64,000 bases of DNA, taken from Berberis thunbergii (Eukaryota > Streptophyta > Magnoliopsida > Ranunculales > Berberidaceae). A program made the translations under genes and the position numbers. Positions within the stretch are counted from its first letter, which is position 1, and each line of letters starts with the position of its first letter. The stretch is taken from the NCBI GenBank assembly GCA_003290165.1, contig QNQO01009133.1, positions 1 to 64,000 of the forward strand, written 5' to 3'. Below are positions 13,085 through 24,981 of the stretch, in pieces. The notes beneath the pieces were generated by a model. That model saw only the letters and a program-made list of their open reading frames with translations, was not told the DNA's origin and searched no databases.

Positions 13085-16000
13085 TTAACCATTCACATGC
13101 ATTGTTTCTTTTACAAATGAACTTAAACGTGGATCAGTATGCTTCGGAAGACCACTCCGCGCTCCTAAACCTCTACAACAAGCAGCTGCCTGCAATGATG
13201 TCCACGAGTGCTGATTTATATTCAAAAACTTTTTCCACACGGTATTTGAAACCTATACACTACAGAACTTACCACTAACGCTGCGAAGGGCAACATCTTC
13301 TCAGGCAGCATATCTGCACAGATAGCTAACAGAATACAATGGAATTAAACATGAGTCAGTGATGTATGGAAGATTTCGCCACAAAAAAATCAAGAAACTG
13401 AAGATACGGGCGAATCGTACTAACAGGAAATAGTGCCAGCTAGCATCCATAAAAGTACATAGCAACGATAAAAGTATGTGCGACAGTGTCAGATAATTCA
13501 CTTTGTTTTTTAAGACGCATTTTTCACTTGTAGTTAAACTTAAATCACTTAATGGTCTAATTATGTTTAACAAAAATCTTGTATTAACTAATTTGATAAT
13601 CTAAGTTGCGGCGTACCCATTGTCATGTCCAATTGTTCGTTGGTGTATCAGAGTAGCCCACGATGGGGTCAATGGAAGTCTTTGAAAGGAAATACAGCAG
13701 GAAATTGCAAACCAATAAATATATAAAGAACAGAGGGAAATAAAAGACTAGAGATTAGAGGTTCAACACACCATAAAGAACAGCCCCAATAAATGCATCT
13801 CCAGCACCAGTAGTGTCGATCAATTCAGCTTCCGGGATCTTCTCTGCTGTCCCAATATGCAGCCATCCATTTACTGCTCCAATTTCTCCAGCTTTTAATC
13901 TCATTACTGACTGGAAATTTTCAAGTATAAACATAAGAATTACTCATCGTCTGCATAATTTATTATTTAATAAGGTAGCAGAACCTTAAGAACACCATAT
14001 ATAACAGTAGCCAATGACGCCCACAGATCTGCAAAATAATGTATTTCAAACAAATGCAGGTGTAATCTGAACCTGAAATCCCAGTTTGGATTTTGATGGG
14101 TAGTCCAAATCAGTGCTTCAGTTTGAACATCTTCGATGTCAAATGCATCAGGTATAGGTTCCATTTATAGGATTAGTAGTACCCTTATGGTATTTCACAT
14201 GGCGCTCCATTATATTGGCACACTATACCATAACTGGATTAGTTATTCAGATAACTATACACACCCAGAGTAGTCATTAGTTATATAATATTACTAGAGC
14301 AAATGTATAGATGTCCTAATTTTGCACATAAAAGTACACACTTAAAATTAAGTTATTTGCGTCCCATATGATAATATTTGACGTATTTTCAACAGAACTA
14401 AATACCACATAGGTAGTTAAAGAAGCATGGCATGCACTAATAACATAAAACACAGACAATATAGTTAAAATGTTCATATCGGTATGTACTATATACTCAC
14501 ATAAAAGGTTACAATCTCAGAGTTGAATTTTGTTTCTTGAAGATATATTGTGAATGAAAAATTTTGAACAGATTACAATACAGAAGTTTTTTCCTAGAAA
14601 TATACTGGCTCTACATTATAATTAGAAAGAAATTAGCACAAGTGAATAAACTCCATTATAGCCATATGTAGCAAGCGTAACTCAGTTTTAAAATAACAAA
14701 GAATAAACCAAAAAACAAATGAAACCTAAAGATCAATCGATATCAATATACCTTAGACGAAATACATGTTGGCTCAGCAGAATTAACATCACTAGACTGC
14801 TTCAGTAAATCCACTGAGCTGTCTACATCCATCTCTTCCACCAAATCGGAGACCCCTAGAGGTAACACTTTACAGCTTATTAGAAATTGTAGATGACAAA
14901 AGTAAACCAAAATAAAAATTGAAGACAACCACTTAACACTTTCTGTCGTAGGCCCATTGTTGAAGATAAAATGTTGGCAAACTAACCACTTGTACTTCTC
15001 TCAAGCATTATGCAGCCATCCTCTCCAAGGGTGACAATAACAAATTTGGTATTGGGCAGTTTTAGAGCCATGGACACAAGTGCACTTGGAATTGATGGGG
15101 CTCCTGTCCAGTCCTGCCCATTAGAGACGAGTATTTGTTAGACACAGAATTTGCAATGTAAATCAATAAATGCTACGACATTTATATGTAAAAACCAATG
15201 GTGAAAGATAAGGTGAGCAGAAGCAGGGAGTGCAAAGGGAAGTCAGCTTATTTCTTCTAAAGGATGCTTTTACTGCATAGCATGATATTAAAATGCAAGG
15301 AGCACAGCCTTTGCGCTTTTCTACCTAAGAAAGGGGATTTTGTATTAGTTTGGTTCTTCCTTTCCATACTCCCCTCACCCTTCTGCCCCAACTCTTACAG
15401 TACTATGCGTATTAGTAGATTCCAAGTGAAGTTAGAGAAACAATCACATTATTATAAGTAACGTGTTGCATTAGTTTTGGTTCTCACTCTCCCCTCCTCC
15501 TATAAACATTGTAGACCCATTGCTGAAACCAAAACGCTGGACAACTTGCCACTTGTAATTTTCCCAAGCATTATGCAGCAATCCTAGCCAAGGGTGACAA
15601 ATACAATAGACATTGCCAGTTTTACTATTCCTGAACGTTATCCTAATTTACTAGATCATGTTCAAATCTTGCACCATAAATAAGAGGATATTTCGAACCA
15701 AAGCTTCCGTGGAAACACTACATAGGCATTCCCCTTTTTTATAAACTGTTACAAGGTGTCCATCTTTGCTTGGGGATTTTAGACCACTATGTTTCTGAAG
15801 AAAATATCTATAATACCTTCATCTTTGTAAAAACATATGGATATTCTACTACAAGCATTCACAATGGCCACAACGATATTAAACCAAGAAAAGAACATAT
15901 TAAAACTACATTCAACCTTCTTTAATTACCACCAACCGTAAAATGTCGAGAAAATAAAGTTATCTTTCTGTAGGATCAGTAACTTGCCCGAGGAAATTTC

Positions 16001-19000
16001 GCTGAACAAACAACATAATCAGCCATGCTCAGAAGATCATCCAACCCTTCCCTCTTCCTTTCCGCGTCAACTAAATCGGTATTTTCTTCTCAGTTGCCTG
16101 CATTAAAGGAATTTGAGAAATTTGGGCCACAGAAGTTTGTTGAATATTGATTTTAAATGGTGCAAGTCAAAAATAAATAAATACAATGCTCTGCAGATTT
16201 TTAGTGATAGCAAGTTCGGTCATGATAGCCGGCTATCAAAATGTCAAAGAAGGATAAACAAATGCATGGTTAAAGGCAGAGTAAATAGTAAATACTCACA
16301 GGAAGAAATAAGACAACTTCCTATTTCAGCTTGTAACCGTTGTCGACTTCTTTTAGGAATGCTCACAAGTCACACCCATGCATAAGATGCTAAAAGACAA
16401 TGAGCATGAACCCTAAAGCAACAAATTAAAAGGAGAAATTACCTCTTTCGCAACAAATAAAGCAGTTTCATGCAATCGTCCATCAAAATACGCCAGTCTT
16501 GCTCTATCCAAGGCCGACAATAAGCTTGAAAGAGAAAGATCATCTGGCACCAATGGTGGATATCCAGGAGTGTGGATACAAGTACGAGTTTTCCTGGAAA
16601 AGAATTTTCGGAAAACATGTGAGTAGAGTTTTCAGTTTCATGCAGGCTAGGGAACTGGCCAGATGATTGCTAGATGCCAAAGAGTTCCCTTGTTTGATAT
16701 TATCAGGTTTCCAATTAAGGTAGGATCAATCATAGTTAGATTTTCTCTGCCTCTGTGTAGAAATTTAAGCCAATTTTAGGCGTACGACATTAATGAGAGC
16801 GTTCCTGTCTCCCAACTTTGATAGAAGATTAGGAAAAGGCCGTTGGAAGATTTCATGCATATCATTTTGTTTCTTGGGCTCTCCTGGGAACCTCCTACAG
16901 TTTTCTAGCAATTATAATATTGTAAGGGGTGAGGATGGTTGATTAATGATTAGAGTGTGGTTACTGTCAGCCCAAGTTCTATTCTCTTTTTACCTTAACA
17001 GTGCTCAATCCCATAATACTTAATCCAATCTTGACTCTTGAGGACTTCATCCATACAAATTCTGCAGTGTGCTTGGGATTTTCTTTTGTACCTTTTATGA
17101 GTTATTTGTTCAAAATGATACACACTAAATATACAAGATTTAATAAATACAAAATTAAGTAGAGTATCATATAGAAAGAAAGTAGTTAACCTTATCAAAG
17201 ATAAAACAATTGTGAAATTTTTAACAAAAGCATAATTCAAACTTATGGTAAAAAATGCAAAAAGATTCTACTTGGTATTTTCATAATGATGCTTGAAATC
17301 GATCAAGAATCCCAATGCAGGTCCTTACGTTTGTTTGTCAACAATTACATACGAAAATGGTGAATTCCCCCCCTGCGACACCTGGCATTGCAATAGATTG
17401 CATCAACAAAATTTTCTAGTAAAAAGCTATAATTAATAGATAAAACACTAAATAGCAACAAGATTACACAAATCTCATGATTCATATTAAACTGCGAAGA
17501 AACATATGGAATATATTACAAAATTGAATAAATTAAATGCATGATTATAGGACTTAGAATTCCTTTGTACACAAATCTGTTTCAAGTATTACAACCACCA
17601 TTGAATTTGAACCCCAAACATGCCTCATTGAGCTAACAGTTCCTATCGGATAATTTAATTTACAGACATATAGGATGGAGCCACCTTACCACCAGAAATG
17701 AAGTATCTACACCATCAGCTTCTAGTTCTTCAATAATACTTTTCCCTTGAGCATCATCAGCAACCTGATGAGAACAAGCAGGTTATTTGTGCAAGAGAAT
17801 CAGAAAAATCATTGCACCTTGTGTATAAGCAATAGTGAAAAAGTTTCCAATTGCAACAAAGATAAATATCCAAGTTGGACATAAAGATTCTACATATGAA
17901 CTTGAGAAATAGTAGAAAACGAGGATGTTTGAATAGACAAATGAAATTCAAATATAAAACCTTGGAAATAATCCTCGGATTTAAACCCAAACGAGCTGCA
18001 CATGTAAAGGAATTCCCAGCATTCCCACCTCCTTGAACCTGCAGAACCAATATTTTGAATGGCGAAAACCATTTTGTCAACCACATTTTGTCCATTTGAT
18101 ATCTCAATAAGACAGAAAACTGAATTCCTACTGAGTAAGTTCAAACATGCAAGATCCTGGCACCAGAAAAATTAAAAGGTTTGATTGATTTATTTTTATT
18201 TTATTTTTTATAACTGAAAAACTGTCAAAAGAGAAGTCATTAGCTTTGTTACGAATATAGTTTCTTAAGGAATTCACATATAACTCCACGAAATGTATAC
18301 ATTTATTTTAAGGAATTACCACAAGTGCAAATTCTTAACCTCGTGAACTATTCAATTTGGGTCAAGATTTCAGATGTATCTTAACTATTACAAATAATCA
18401 CTGAATTACCATGCGCTTCTATAGGCAGTATGACTGACAAGGTATAAAGTCAAATGACTCGGGCTAATAATACTTGATCATAACAATCTTTAAAGGGGGT
18501 TTTTTGAGTTTAGCGCTCATTAGTTTATACCTATTAGAGTTTGATCATCGTTTTGAAAACTATTTGAGTCCAACCCTCATTTTATGATGGAACCATTAAG
18601 TCCACGTTATTAACTAATCAAAGATATTTTTTTGGACCCTTTTGCCCTAATATGCCATTTTTAAATGATGGAATGGGATGAAGAATAAAAGAATGATCAA
18701 GATGATGCATATCTCCACCCTCCTCTCCATTTAACACCCTGAAACCTCTTGGCTGGTGATTAGCTACTCATGCAGCATCAACACGCGAAACCCAAAGGGC
18801 ATGCACCCCATGCTTTTGATATGTTTATAATCTCTTTGCCGTACGGATGAAAATCGCTTTTGATATGTTTATAATCTCTTTGCCTTTCTTGAACCTTAAG
18901 CATGCACCCCATGCTTGAGGTTGGACTATAAGCATATCAGTTGCTCTATCATTTGTGTTAATCTTTTGAATTCTCACTCTACACCATTGAATCCCATATT

Positions 19001-22000
19001 TTATGGAACCTCACATCTATTTGCTAGGTCTTGCATGATAAACCCGATTCCCTGCCGAACAAATAACACTCTTGCTATCATTTATCCTTGCATTAGTCCT
19101 AATTCATTTAGGAAACCTTCAAAACTAATTTGATTCCTCAGAAAGCTCTAACTACCATGTACTCACCTCTATAATGGATAGTCCTACAGTAAATATTGAA
19201 CCATGGACCACCACCAACACATAAATCCACCAACCAGATGCAATAATCTCTAGCATAATCAGAATAAACAAATAGCATTGTTTTTGTTCAAATGCAATTC
19301 CGAAATCAAGCGTTGCATTCACCTAATCACCTTTATTAAAATTCCTCTCGTACAGCATTTCCAATGCACTTTGCCTAGATTCTCTCTAACAAGTTCAACA
19401 AATACATTATCATGGGGTGTCTTGTGTTTCTCAATTCATTGTCTAACACGTACTGGATTCATGGAACTGGCAAGCCAAAGGCTTTGCTAACATTGACTAC
19501 ATAAGAACACTTAGCTAAGCAATCTCTATATAATACAATGTTTCTGCAACTTTAGAAACCTTAAAGTCCCCAAAATTTTGGTTAAGTCACCGAATTAGAA
19601 ACCCAAGAAACATGCCCTTAGTGTTTCCAAGCCCAGTCTGAAAATTCTGAAAGTATGAATCAAATTCACTATTTGGACTATTATGGAAGACGTGATTGAA
19701 CCCAAACTGCTTCCTAACAACAAGGTCAAACAAAGATCCACTTATTAATTCAATAGGCCATTCAAGCAGAGCATGTAGGCCATCTATATGGACCTTATGA
19801 TTTTGAATGTCTACTACTTTTCAACCGAAACATAGCTATCTCCACGCTGGCTAAAAGGGTTTCAACCGTACGGATGAAAATTGCTTTTAATGTGTTTATA
19901 ACATCTTCGCCATTTCTTGGGACCTCATCAAAAGCATTTGCACATCGAGCATGCACCCCATCCTTGAGGCTGGACTACAATCTCTACAACTCCTATAGTC
20001 ACTATCTTGGTAAGCATAGGTTGTACTATCATTTGTGTTAATTTTTGCATTCTCGCTCCACACCATCTAATACCATATTTTATGGAACCTCACATCTATT
20101 TGCTAGGTCCTACATGATAAACCCGATTCCTTGCCGAACAAAGACCAATCTTGCTATCATTATACCTTGGATAGTCCTAATTCATTTCCCAAACCTATAA
20201 ACCAATTTGATACCTCAGAACGCTCTAACTACCATGTACTCACCTCTATAGTAGATAGTGCTACACTATATATTGTTGCGGAAGTCACAACTTTTAATTT
20301 GTTGCTCCAAGCGGAAGCGTGGCCAAAGCGGAACACAACTGATAGTTGGTGTAGAAAACAACAAATTGGAAAATCCAATCAATCAGTGCAAAGTGGATGA
20401 ATTCAAACAAACAAACACGTACCAAACAAGAGTGATACTACGTGGTTCGGCAAAATTACCTACATCTACAAGAACAAATACCAAATCCTATTGCTTCATA
20501 AACAAATTATAAGTTCAAATATCTCACAAACAACCTCTCTCTCACAAATTGGTTTCTAGATAGAAACCCAAACCAAAGAACTGAACAGAGAGAGAGCTCC
20601 AAACGCAGACAAACTTAAACCAAACTGATTTTCAGATGCTCCAATTTCTGAATTCCATTCATTATTCATACCGATACTCAAACAAATACAAACGATTCTC
20701 CAAACTATCAAGCAACGGATATTGAACGATGGACCACCACCAGCACATAACTCACACTAGCAAACATATGCAATAAGCTCTAGCATAATCAGAATTCACA
20801 AATCATGTACTCATTCATTGCATTGTTTTTGTTCAAATGCAATTCCCAAATCCTACATTTCATTCGAGCTTATCAAAATTCCTCTTGCATAGAATTTCTT
20901 CCTAGATTGATTCTCCATAGATTTATTCATTCTAACAAGTTCATCAAATACATTATCATGGGGGTGTCTTGTGTTTCTTCATTCATTGTCTAACACATGT
21001 TAAATGCACAGAACGGGCAGGCAAAAGGCATTGCTAACACTGACTAAACTGAAATTGGATTGGAGTGTAAAATGGGGAGAGTGAGTGAGTGAGGGGGGTT
21101 ATACCTAGAAGTCAGAGCATCTAACTTTGTCATCATGCTGGGGAAAAGCATCCAGTGTGGCCAAGAAATCGACATTGATTCCACCGCAACCCAACTGCTA
21201 ACATACCCCTCTGCTTCAGAAACTTAAATATAAACTACATCGAATGATATTCTATAATGACTGGATGAAAATGGGGTGTTATTACAGAGTGAAAGGAAAC
21301 GCACGACAACGGGAGTCTCATTGGAAGAAGCTGAGACTTGAAAAGAAGACGCATGAACTATCGATATTCTTCTTCTCCTGCATTTCAAAATCATCAGAAG
21401 AGAGTGGTTGATGGGAGGAGTGGGAAGTTGAAGTTAGATTAATAAGATAGATTGGATCTGTACCTTGTTGGGGTTGTGGTTGAATTGATGGAAGAGATGT
21501 TAGAATGAGAATTGGGAGAAGAAGAAGAATAATAAGGGAGGGAGTGATGGAGATTGACAAGAGGTTTCAGTGAAGGTGCAGATAGTATCGTCATCTCTAT
21601 GTTTCACTTCCTTCCACTCAGCTCAGCTGCACTGCAGATGAAGAGTGAGTGTGAGAACTCCACCTATTCTAGCACCAATCCTTTACTATCAAAGGCCCTA
21701 ATTTTTTCTCAATACCACCACGCCACCTCTGGACACTAAGAACAACCTCCGCCAACGCCAATATCCCTATCACGCTGCAATCAATTCACCACATCCATTG
21801 CCATTGTCGTAACAACACAGCCTCCCTTCCCTTTCTATAACCCAATCCCGACGACCTATCATTTTTAACTCCTTTTGAACGACAGTGTAGATTTTTAAAC
21901 AAACAAGACCTATGTTAATTGTTAAGTAATAAGAAGTGAAAGAGATGGATAGTTATTTATATACCTTGCTGCTGGTAGATCTGATCTTCTCATCTGGCTT

Positions 22001-22200
22001 GGGAAAAGCATTCACTGTTGCTAGGTAATCTTGATTGCAAGCACCACAACCTATCTGATGACAACATGCACCATTCAATTACTTCAATAAACAAACAATC
22101 ATTTCCATTTAAGCAACTTTTAATCACGCAAAAAGGGAAGGATAAATTGGATGGTAGGGAAACTCACAATGGTGCGATTTAGAGGGAGAGGAGGCGACAT
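13085..22200 (-). CDS. pfkB-family carbohydrate kinase (ribokinase/fructokinase-like)
   Basis: Twelve exons: 22200-22168, 22054-21965, 18038-17961, 17764-17690, 17381-17329, 16593-16443, 16097-15988, 15113-14987, 14855-14752, 13910-13772, 13325-13273 and 13189-13085. All junctions keep phase; total 372 residues if one missing base is allowed for. The start MSPPLPLNRTI joins IGCGACNQDYLATVNAFPKP. The sugar-binding glycine motif VQGGGNAGNSFTCAARLGL and the C-terminal pfkB signature ELIDTTGAGDAFIGAVLYG, with the catalytic Asp, are both present. It resembles the Arabidopsis At5g43910 type, whose substrate is not established to my knowledge. Exon 7 lacks one T in a T run (near 16063), giving TAG in the written sequence. 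The exon 7 to 8 intron uses a GC donor (CGG|GCAAGT). A second set of 5' exons sits at 21594-21105. Confidence 0.9.
15509..15628 (-). repeat. Decayed duplicate of pfkB exon 8 and its donor side
   Basis: The plus-strand text AAGCATTATGCAG-(C/A)AATCCT-AGCCAAGGGTGACAA matches the exon 8 region at about 14945-15064 (AAGCATTATGCAGCC, CCAAGGGTGACAA) over roughly 120 bp, including flanking intron (CCCATTG-TGAA). The copy has lost the exon frame and lies in the intron just upstream of the true exon 8. Confidence 0.75.
18838..19497. repeat. Intronic tandem duplication, copy A
   Basis: About 660 bp beginning GTACGGATGAAAATCGC and ending near CTTTGCTAACATTGACTA. It is repeated downstream in the same order from 19867 (GTACGGATGAAAATTGC). 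Landmarks shared by both copies are CCATATTTTATGGAACCTC, ACTACCATGTACTCACCTC and TACATTATCATGGGG. It lies in the large intron between pfkB exons 2 and 3. No coding content was recognised. Confidence 0.85.
19867..21047. repeat. Intronic tandem duplication, copy B, interrupted
   Basis: Second copy of the 18838 repeat, diverged by many substitutions. It is split by a 443-bp insertion at 20276-20718, after which the repeat resumes (ATATTGAACGATGGACCACC) and ends CATTGCTAACACTGACTAAA. Confidence 0.85.
20276..20718. mobile_element. Insertion in duplicated repeat, LTR-like or other non-autonomous element
   Basis: Absent from copy A and bounded by ATATTG at 20270-20275 and 20719-20724, so it is an insertion with a short target duplication. 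The start TGTTGCGGAAGTCACAAC and an internal TACGTGGTTCGGCAAAATTAC are like solo LTRs of plant copia elements, but a clean TG...CA end was not found, so the class stays open. Confidence 0.6.
21105..21594 (-). CDS. Alternative 5' exons of the pfkB gene encoding a plastid-type leader
   Basis: Three exon segments, 21594-21464, 21377-21305 and 21194-21105, join in phase. They give MTILSAPSLKPLVNLHHSLP, a Ser/Thr-rich stretch, a basic patch RRRRISIVHASS, then LGCGGINVDFLATLDAFP. The last segment is the counterpart of the 22054-21965 exon in the main model. The leader has the composition of a chloroplast transit peptide. The final codon of 21194-21105 is TAG at the position where the sister exon has the conserved AAG (Lys) just before the splice site. 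It lies between the other 5' exons and shared exon 3, so it may be an alternative promoter product or a tandem partial duplicate. As written it cannot produce a full kinase. Confidence 0.7.
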
Positions 22201-23245
22201 GGTTTTCTTGAAGCTGGGATGGAAAGTGGAATGAAGAAGAAGGAAATGGAGAGAGAGAGCCAATTAAATTATCGGATAATGGAGTCACATCATCTACCCA
22301 TGCCAAGTGTCATAGTATAGTATGTAGGAAAATGAAGACATGTTAACCTGAGATTGGCAATTACGTGGCATTCTTATCGGGTAGAATCTTTCTTTGTTTG
22401 AGCTTGAATTGTTTTTGTCTGAGCACTTTCACTTTGGTGACATAATTGAAGCAAGCATCGCAATTTGCCTGTCAAGGTAACTCACTCTCTCAATACTGTA
22501 TGTAGTGGCATGCCTTCAATGCCGTAATCTCTCGCCTTCAACATGGATGACTTCAAAATAAGAAACCAACGGTGTGGCCTGTTCTAGAAATACTACATAT
22601 AGAAATTTAAAGTAGCCCTCAAAGATAGCTCCTACTTCTCCTTCAATTTTGCAGTTTGTACAAAAAAAAGGTTGGGGATCTAGCTGGTGAGTTACACTGT
22701 TACAGTAAGCCCTTTGGAGTTTGGCTTCATCAACTACTAATATCATAGCCAATACATCAGAACCTATGTGTTACAGTATACAATAACAAAAGCTCAGAAG
22801 GGATTCTTCAAGATCAGAACTTTCAGCACATATTAAAGTCTCGGGCCCAATTCTCCCGCTCTCTAAGCTCTGAAAACATCTTCTATGATCAACGAGAGAT
22901 AACATCTTCTATGATCAAAGAGAGTTCAATTTGTCATCTGCACGTCACCAACTCCAGTATAGAGATCCTAGCACCTGACCCCAGTGGGAAGTTGAGGAAC
23001 TCCTGCAAAACTGAAATAACAAATGAATGCTGCAAGAGGAAGTTCACATATTCCCATCATATTGCACATAAGTATGTGATCAAAATCTTAGTCACACAAG
23101 CGTGAAGTGCAAGCAGGCATATGAGCACCAGCGAGGGCATGAGAGTGCTTAAATTCAAATTTTGTTAGTGTTCAAAGCGCCTGAGTGCTTCTTCTTTTTT
23201 CGCCTGAGAGCATATATATATACATATGGCATATAGTTTTGTATA
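22201..23245. other. Spacer upstream of the pfkB gene
   Basis: AT-rich DNA from the upstream pfkB start codon to the second fold-back element. A 78-codon minus-strand frame at 22752-22516 is the longest, but I do not recognise it and codon-level support is lacking. The pfkB promoter should lie at the left end. Confidence 0.4.
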
Positions 23246-23434
23246 CAGAACTTGTAAGTGTCGAGGAAATGAGCGAGGAAACGAGCGAGGGAAGTGAGGT
23301 GGCGGGGTGGGAGCCATTCATCTCACTCGAGATGCGTGTGTTGACTTTTCGTGCACACATCTCGAGCGAAATTAAAGGCTCCCACCCCGCCACCTCACTC
23401 CCCTCGCCCATTTCCTCGCTGTGTAGAATCGCTC
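23246..23434. mobile_element. Fold-back MITE, Mutator-like, copy 2
   Basis: Inverted repeat of about 190 bp related to the 11266 element: arms GAGGAAATGAGCGAGGAAAC and GTGAGGTGGCGGGGTGGGAG pair with the right arm CTCCCACCCCGCCACCTCAC. The core is a GATGCGTGTGTTGACTTTTC loop segment. No convincing target duplication remains. Confidence 0.75.
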
Positions 23435-23529
23435 CTAATATTTTAAAATATTAACTTGAGTTTACCCATTTTAAAATACTTGACATAATCTAATCGTTCA
23501 ACGAACATGGTGAAGGTAAAACTAGAAAC

Positions 23530-24706
23530 CAAGGAAGCACGGATTCGCGGAAAAACCCTGCCGAATACATGAAAACGCGAGTCGGATACAGATACGCATG
23601 CGATTCGCGTCGGATACGCACTCGACACGTGGTCAACTTGACCTGGTCAGGATACGATCCGGATTCGTTTGCTAAAAAAAAAAAATTCAGATCTTGATAC
23701 GATCGGATGGTCAGGATCAAAAACCCTAATATAAAACCTAAATCTCGATTTTTCCTTTTGCAATTGCGTTTTCAAACAGACAGAGAGCGAGGAGGCGAGG
23801 AGGCAAGGAAGGAACCGAGGCGAGGAGGCGAGGAACCGAGGAAGGAGGCGGACGACTCAGGCGAGGAACCGAGGAAGGAGGCGGACGACTCAGGCGAGGA
23901 ACCGAGGACCAGGTTCGTCTCTCTACTCTCTCACTCGACTCTCACTGTCACTGTTTGTTGGTGTTTTACTGTTTTGTGTTTTGTTGGCAAAAAAAAAATC
24001 TCACTCTGCGACAAAATGAGATGGAGAAATCAAAATCATCTAACAATGGAAGGATGCTCTAATGTTCGTGTTCGTCTCTCCATCTCATTTCATCTCTCTT
24101 GCTTCTTCTTTTTTTTTTTTTTTGTGTCTTACTGAGATTCCTGTGGAAGTGGTCATTGATGGTCTTTATGATGTGGTGATTCTGATGATGATGTTTGTTA
24201 GTGTGTGTTTGTGACATTGATTATTTGTGGGTTGTTTGAATATAAGTCATATATATTGATTCTGTAAGCCAATTCCTTTGATATGTTGAACACTTGAACT
24301 ATTTTATTGATCACAGTTGAAAAGTACCAAATATCCAGTCTGAAAGATGATTCTTATAAAAGATGATCCTTAGTATAAATGTTCAATGAGGGTTGAATGT
24401 GTGCATGTGTTTGACATTGATTTGTGTTGTTTGACAAAAATCTAAATAAAAGCCCAAAAGAGAGAAAAATGAGAAGACATCAAAATTTCTGTTGGATCAA
24501 ACTATCAATCTTTAATGCATGTTTTTATTGTTTTTGAGTTATTTTATGACATTATGTTAATAATTTTTTAATAAAATATAAAAATATAAATAAGATTTGA
24601 TTGACGTGTCGCCGAGTCCCCGAATCCTAGTTTTTTGAAAATTGTTGAGTCGCCGTGTCGTATCCGTATCCGATACGACGCGCGTACCCGAGTCCGTGCA
24701 TCCTAG
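23530..24706 (+). mobile_element. Non-autonomous hAT-like element, family B copy 1
   Basis: 1177 bp bounded by an 8-bp direct repeat CTAGAAAC (23522-23529 and 24707-24714). Terminal inverted repeats: CAAGGAAGCACGGATTCG at the left against CTAGGATGCACGGACTCGG read from the right. Eight-bp target duplications are typical of hAT elements. No transposase is present. Inside are AAACCCTAA (23721), TATAAAA (23730) and a G-rich array at about 23780-23910 that contains an 11-codon repeat. Element 48739-49570 has the same ends and different contents. Confidence 0.8.
23800..23910 (+). repeat. 33-bp minisatellite inside the hAT-like element
   Basis: The unit GAGGAACCGAGGAAGGAGGC plus GGACGACTCAGGC occurs more than twice in tandem. 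It keeps an open frame (EEPRKEADDSG repeats) within a 142-codon plus-strand frame starting at 23707. The frame runs into low-complexity T tracts at its end, and I do not regard it as a gene. Confidence 0.8.
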
Positions 24707-24981
24707 CTAGAAACTAATCAATCATGTCATAAGCTCGTAATTGCACAAACCATATTCATTTCTGACACAATGGAATTCATGGCACATGTCGACATAACAT
24801 ACCCCTTGGACCCTAAATGGTTTCGGCTAGATTGGAACATGATTTACTATTGAAGTGAAATCATAAACAAACAAACTGGTTTGGAAAGCGAAACAACCAA
24901 GGAGAAAAATAACTTCTCTTTTCTACTTTTCCAAATCATGTTCATCAAAAGCTCATCAAGTAACTTCTCCATACTACTTTA

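Noticed and set aside
17757..18144. Open frames of 116 and 84 codons on the minus strand
   Set aside because: They read through pfkB exon 3 in wrong frames and through intron. The true exon is 18038-17961.
22516..22752. 78-codon minus-strand frame upstream of pfkB
   Set aside because: Looks somewhat protein-like but matches no family I know, and has no splice or neighbour support.
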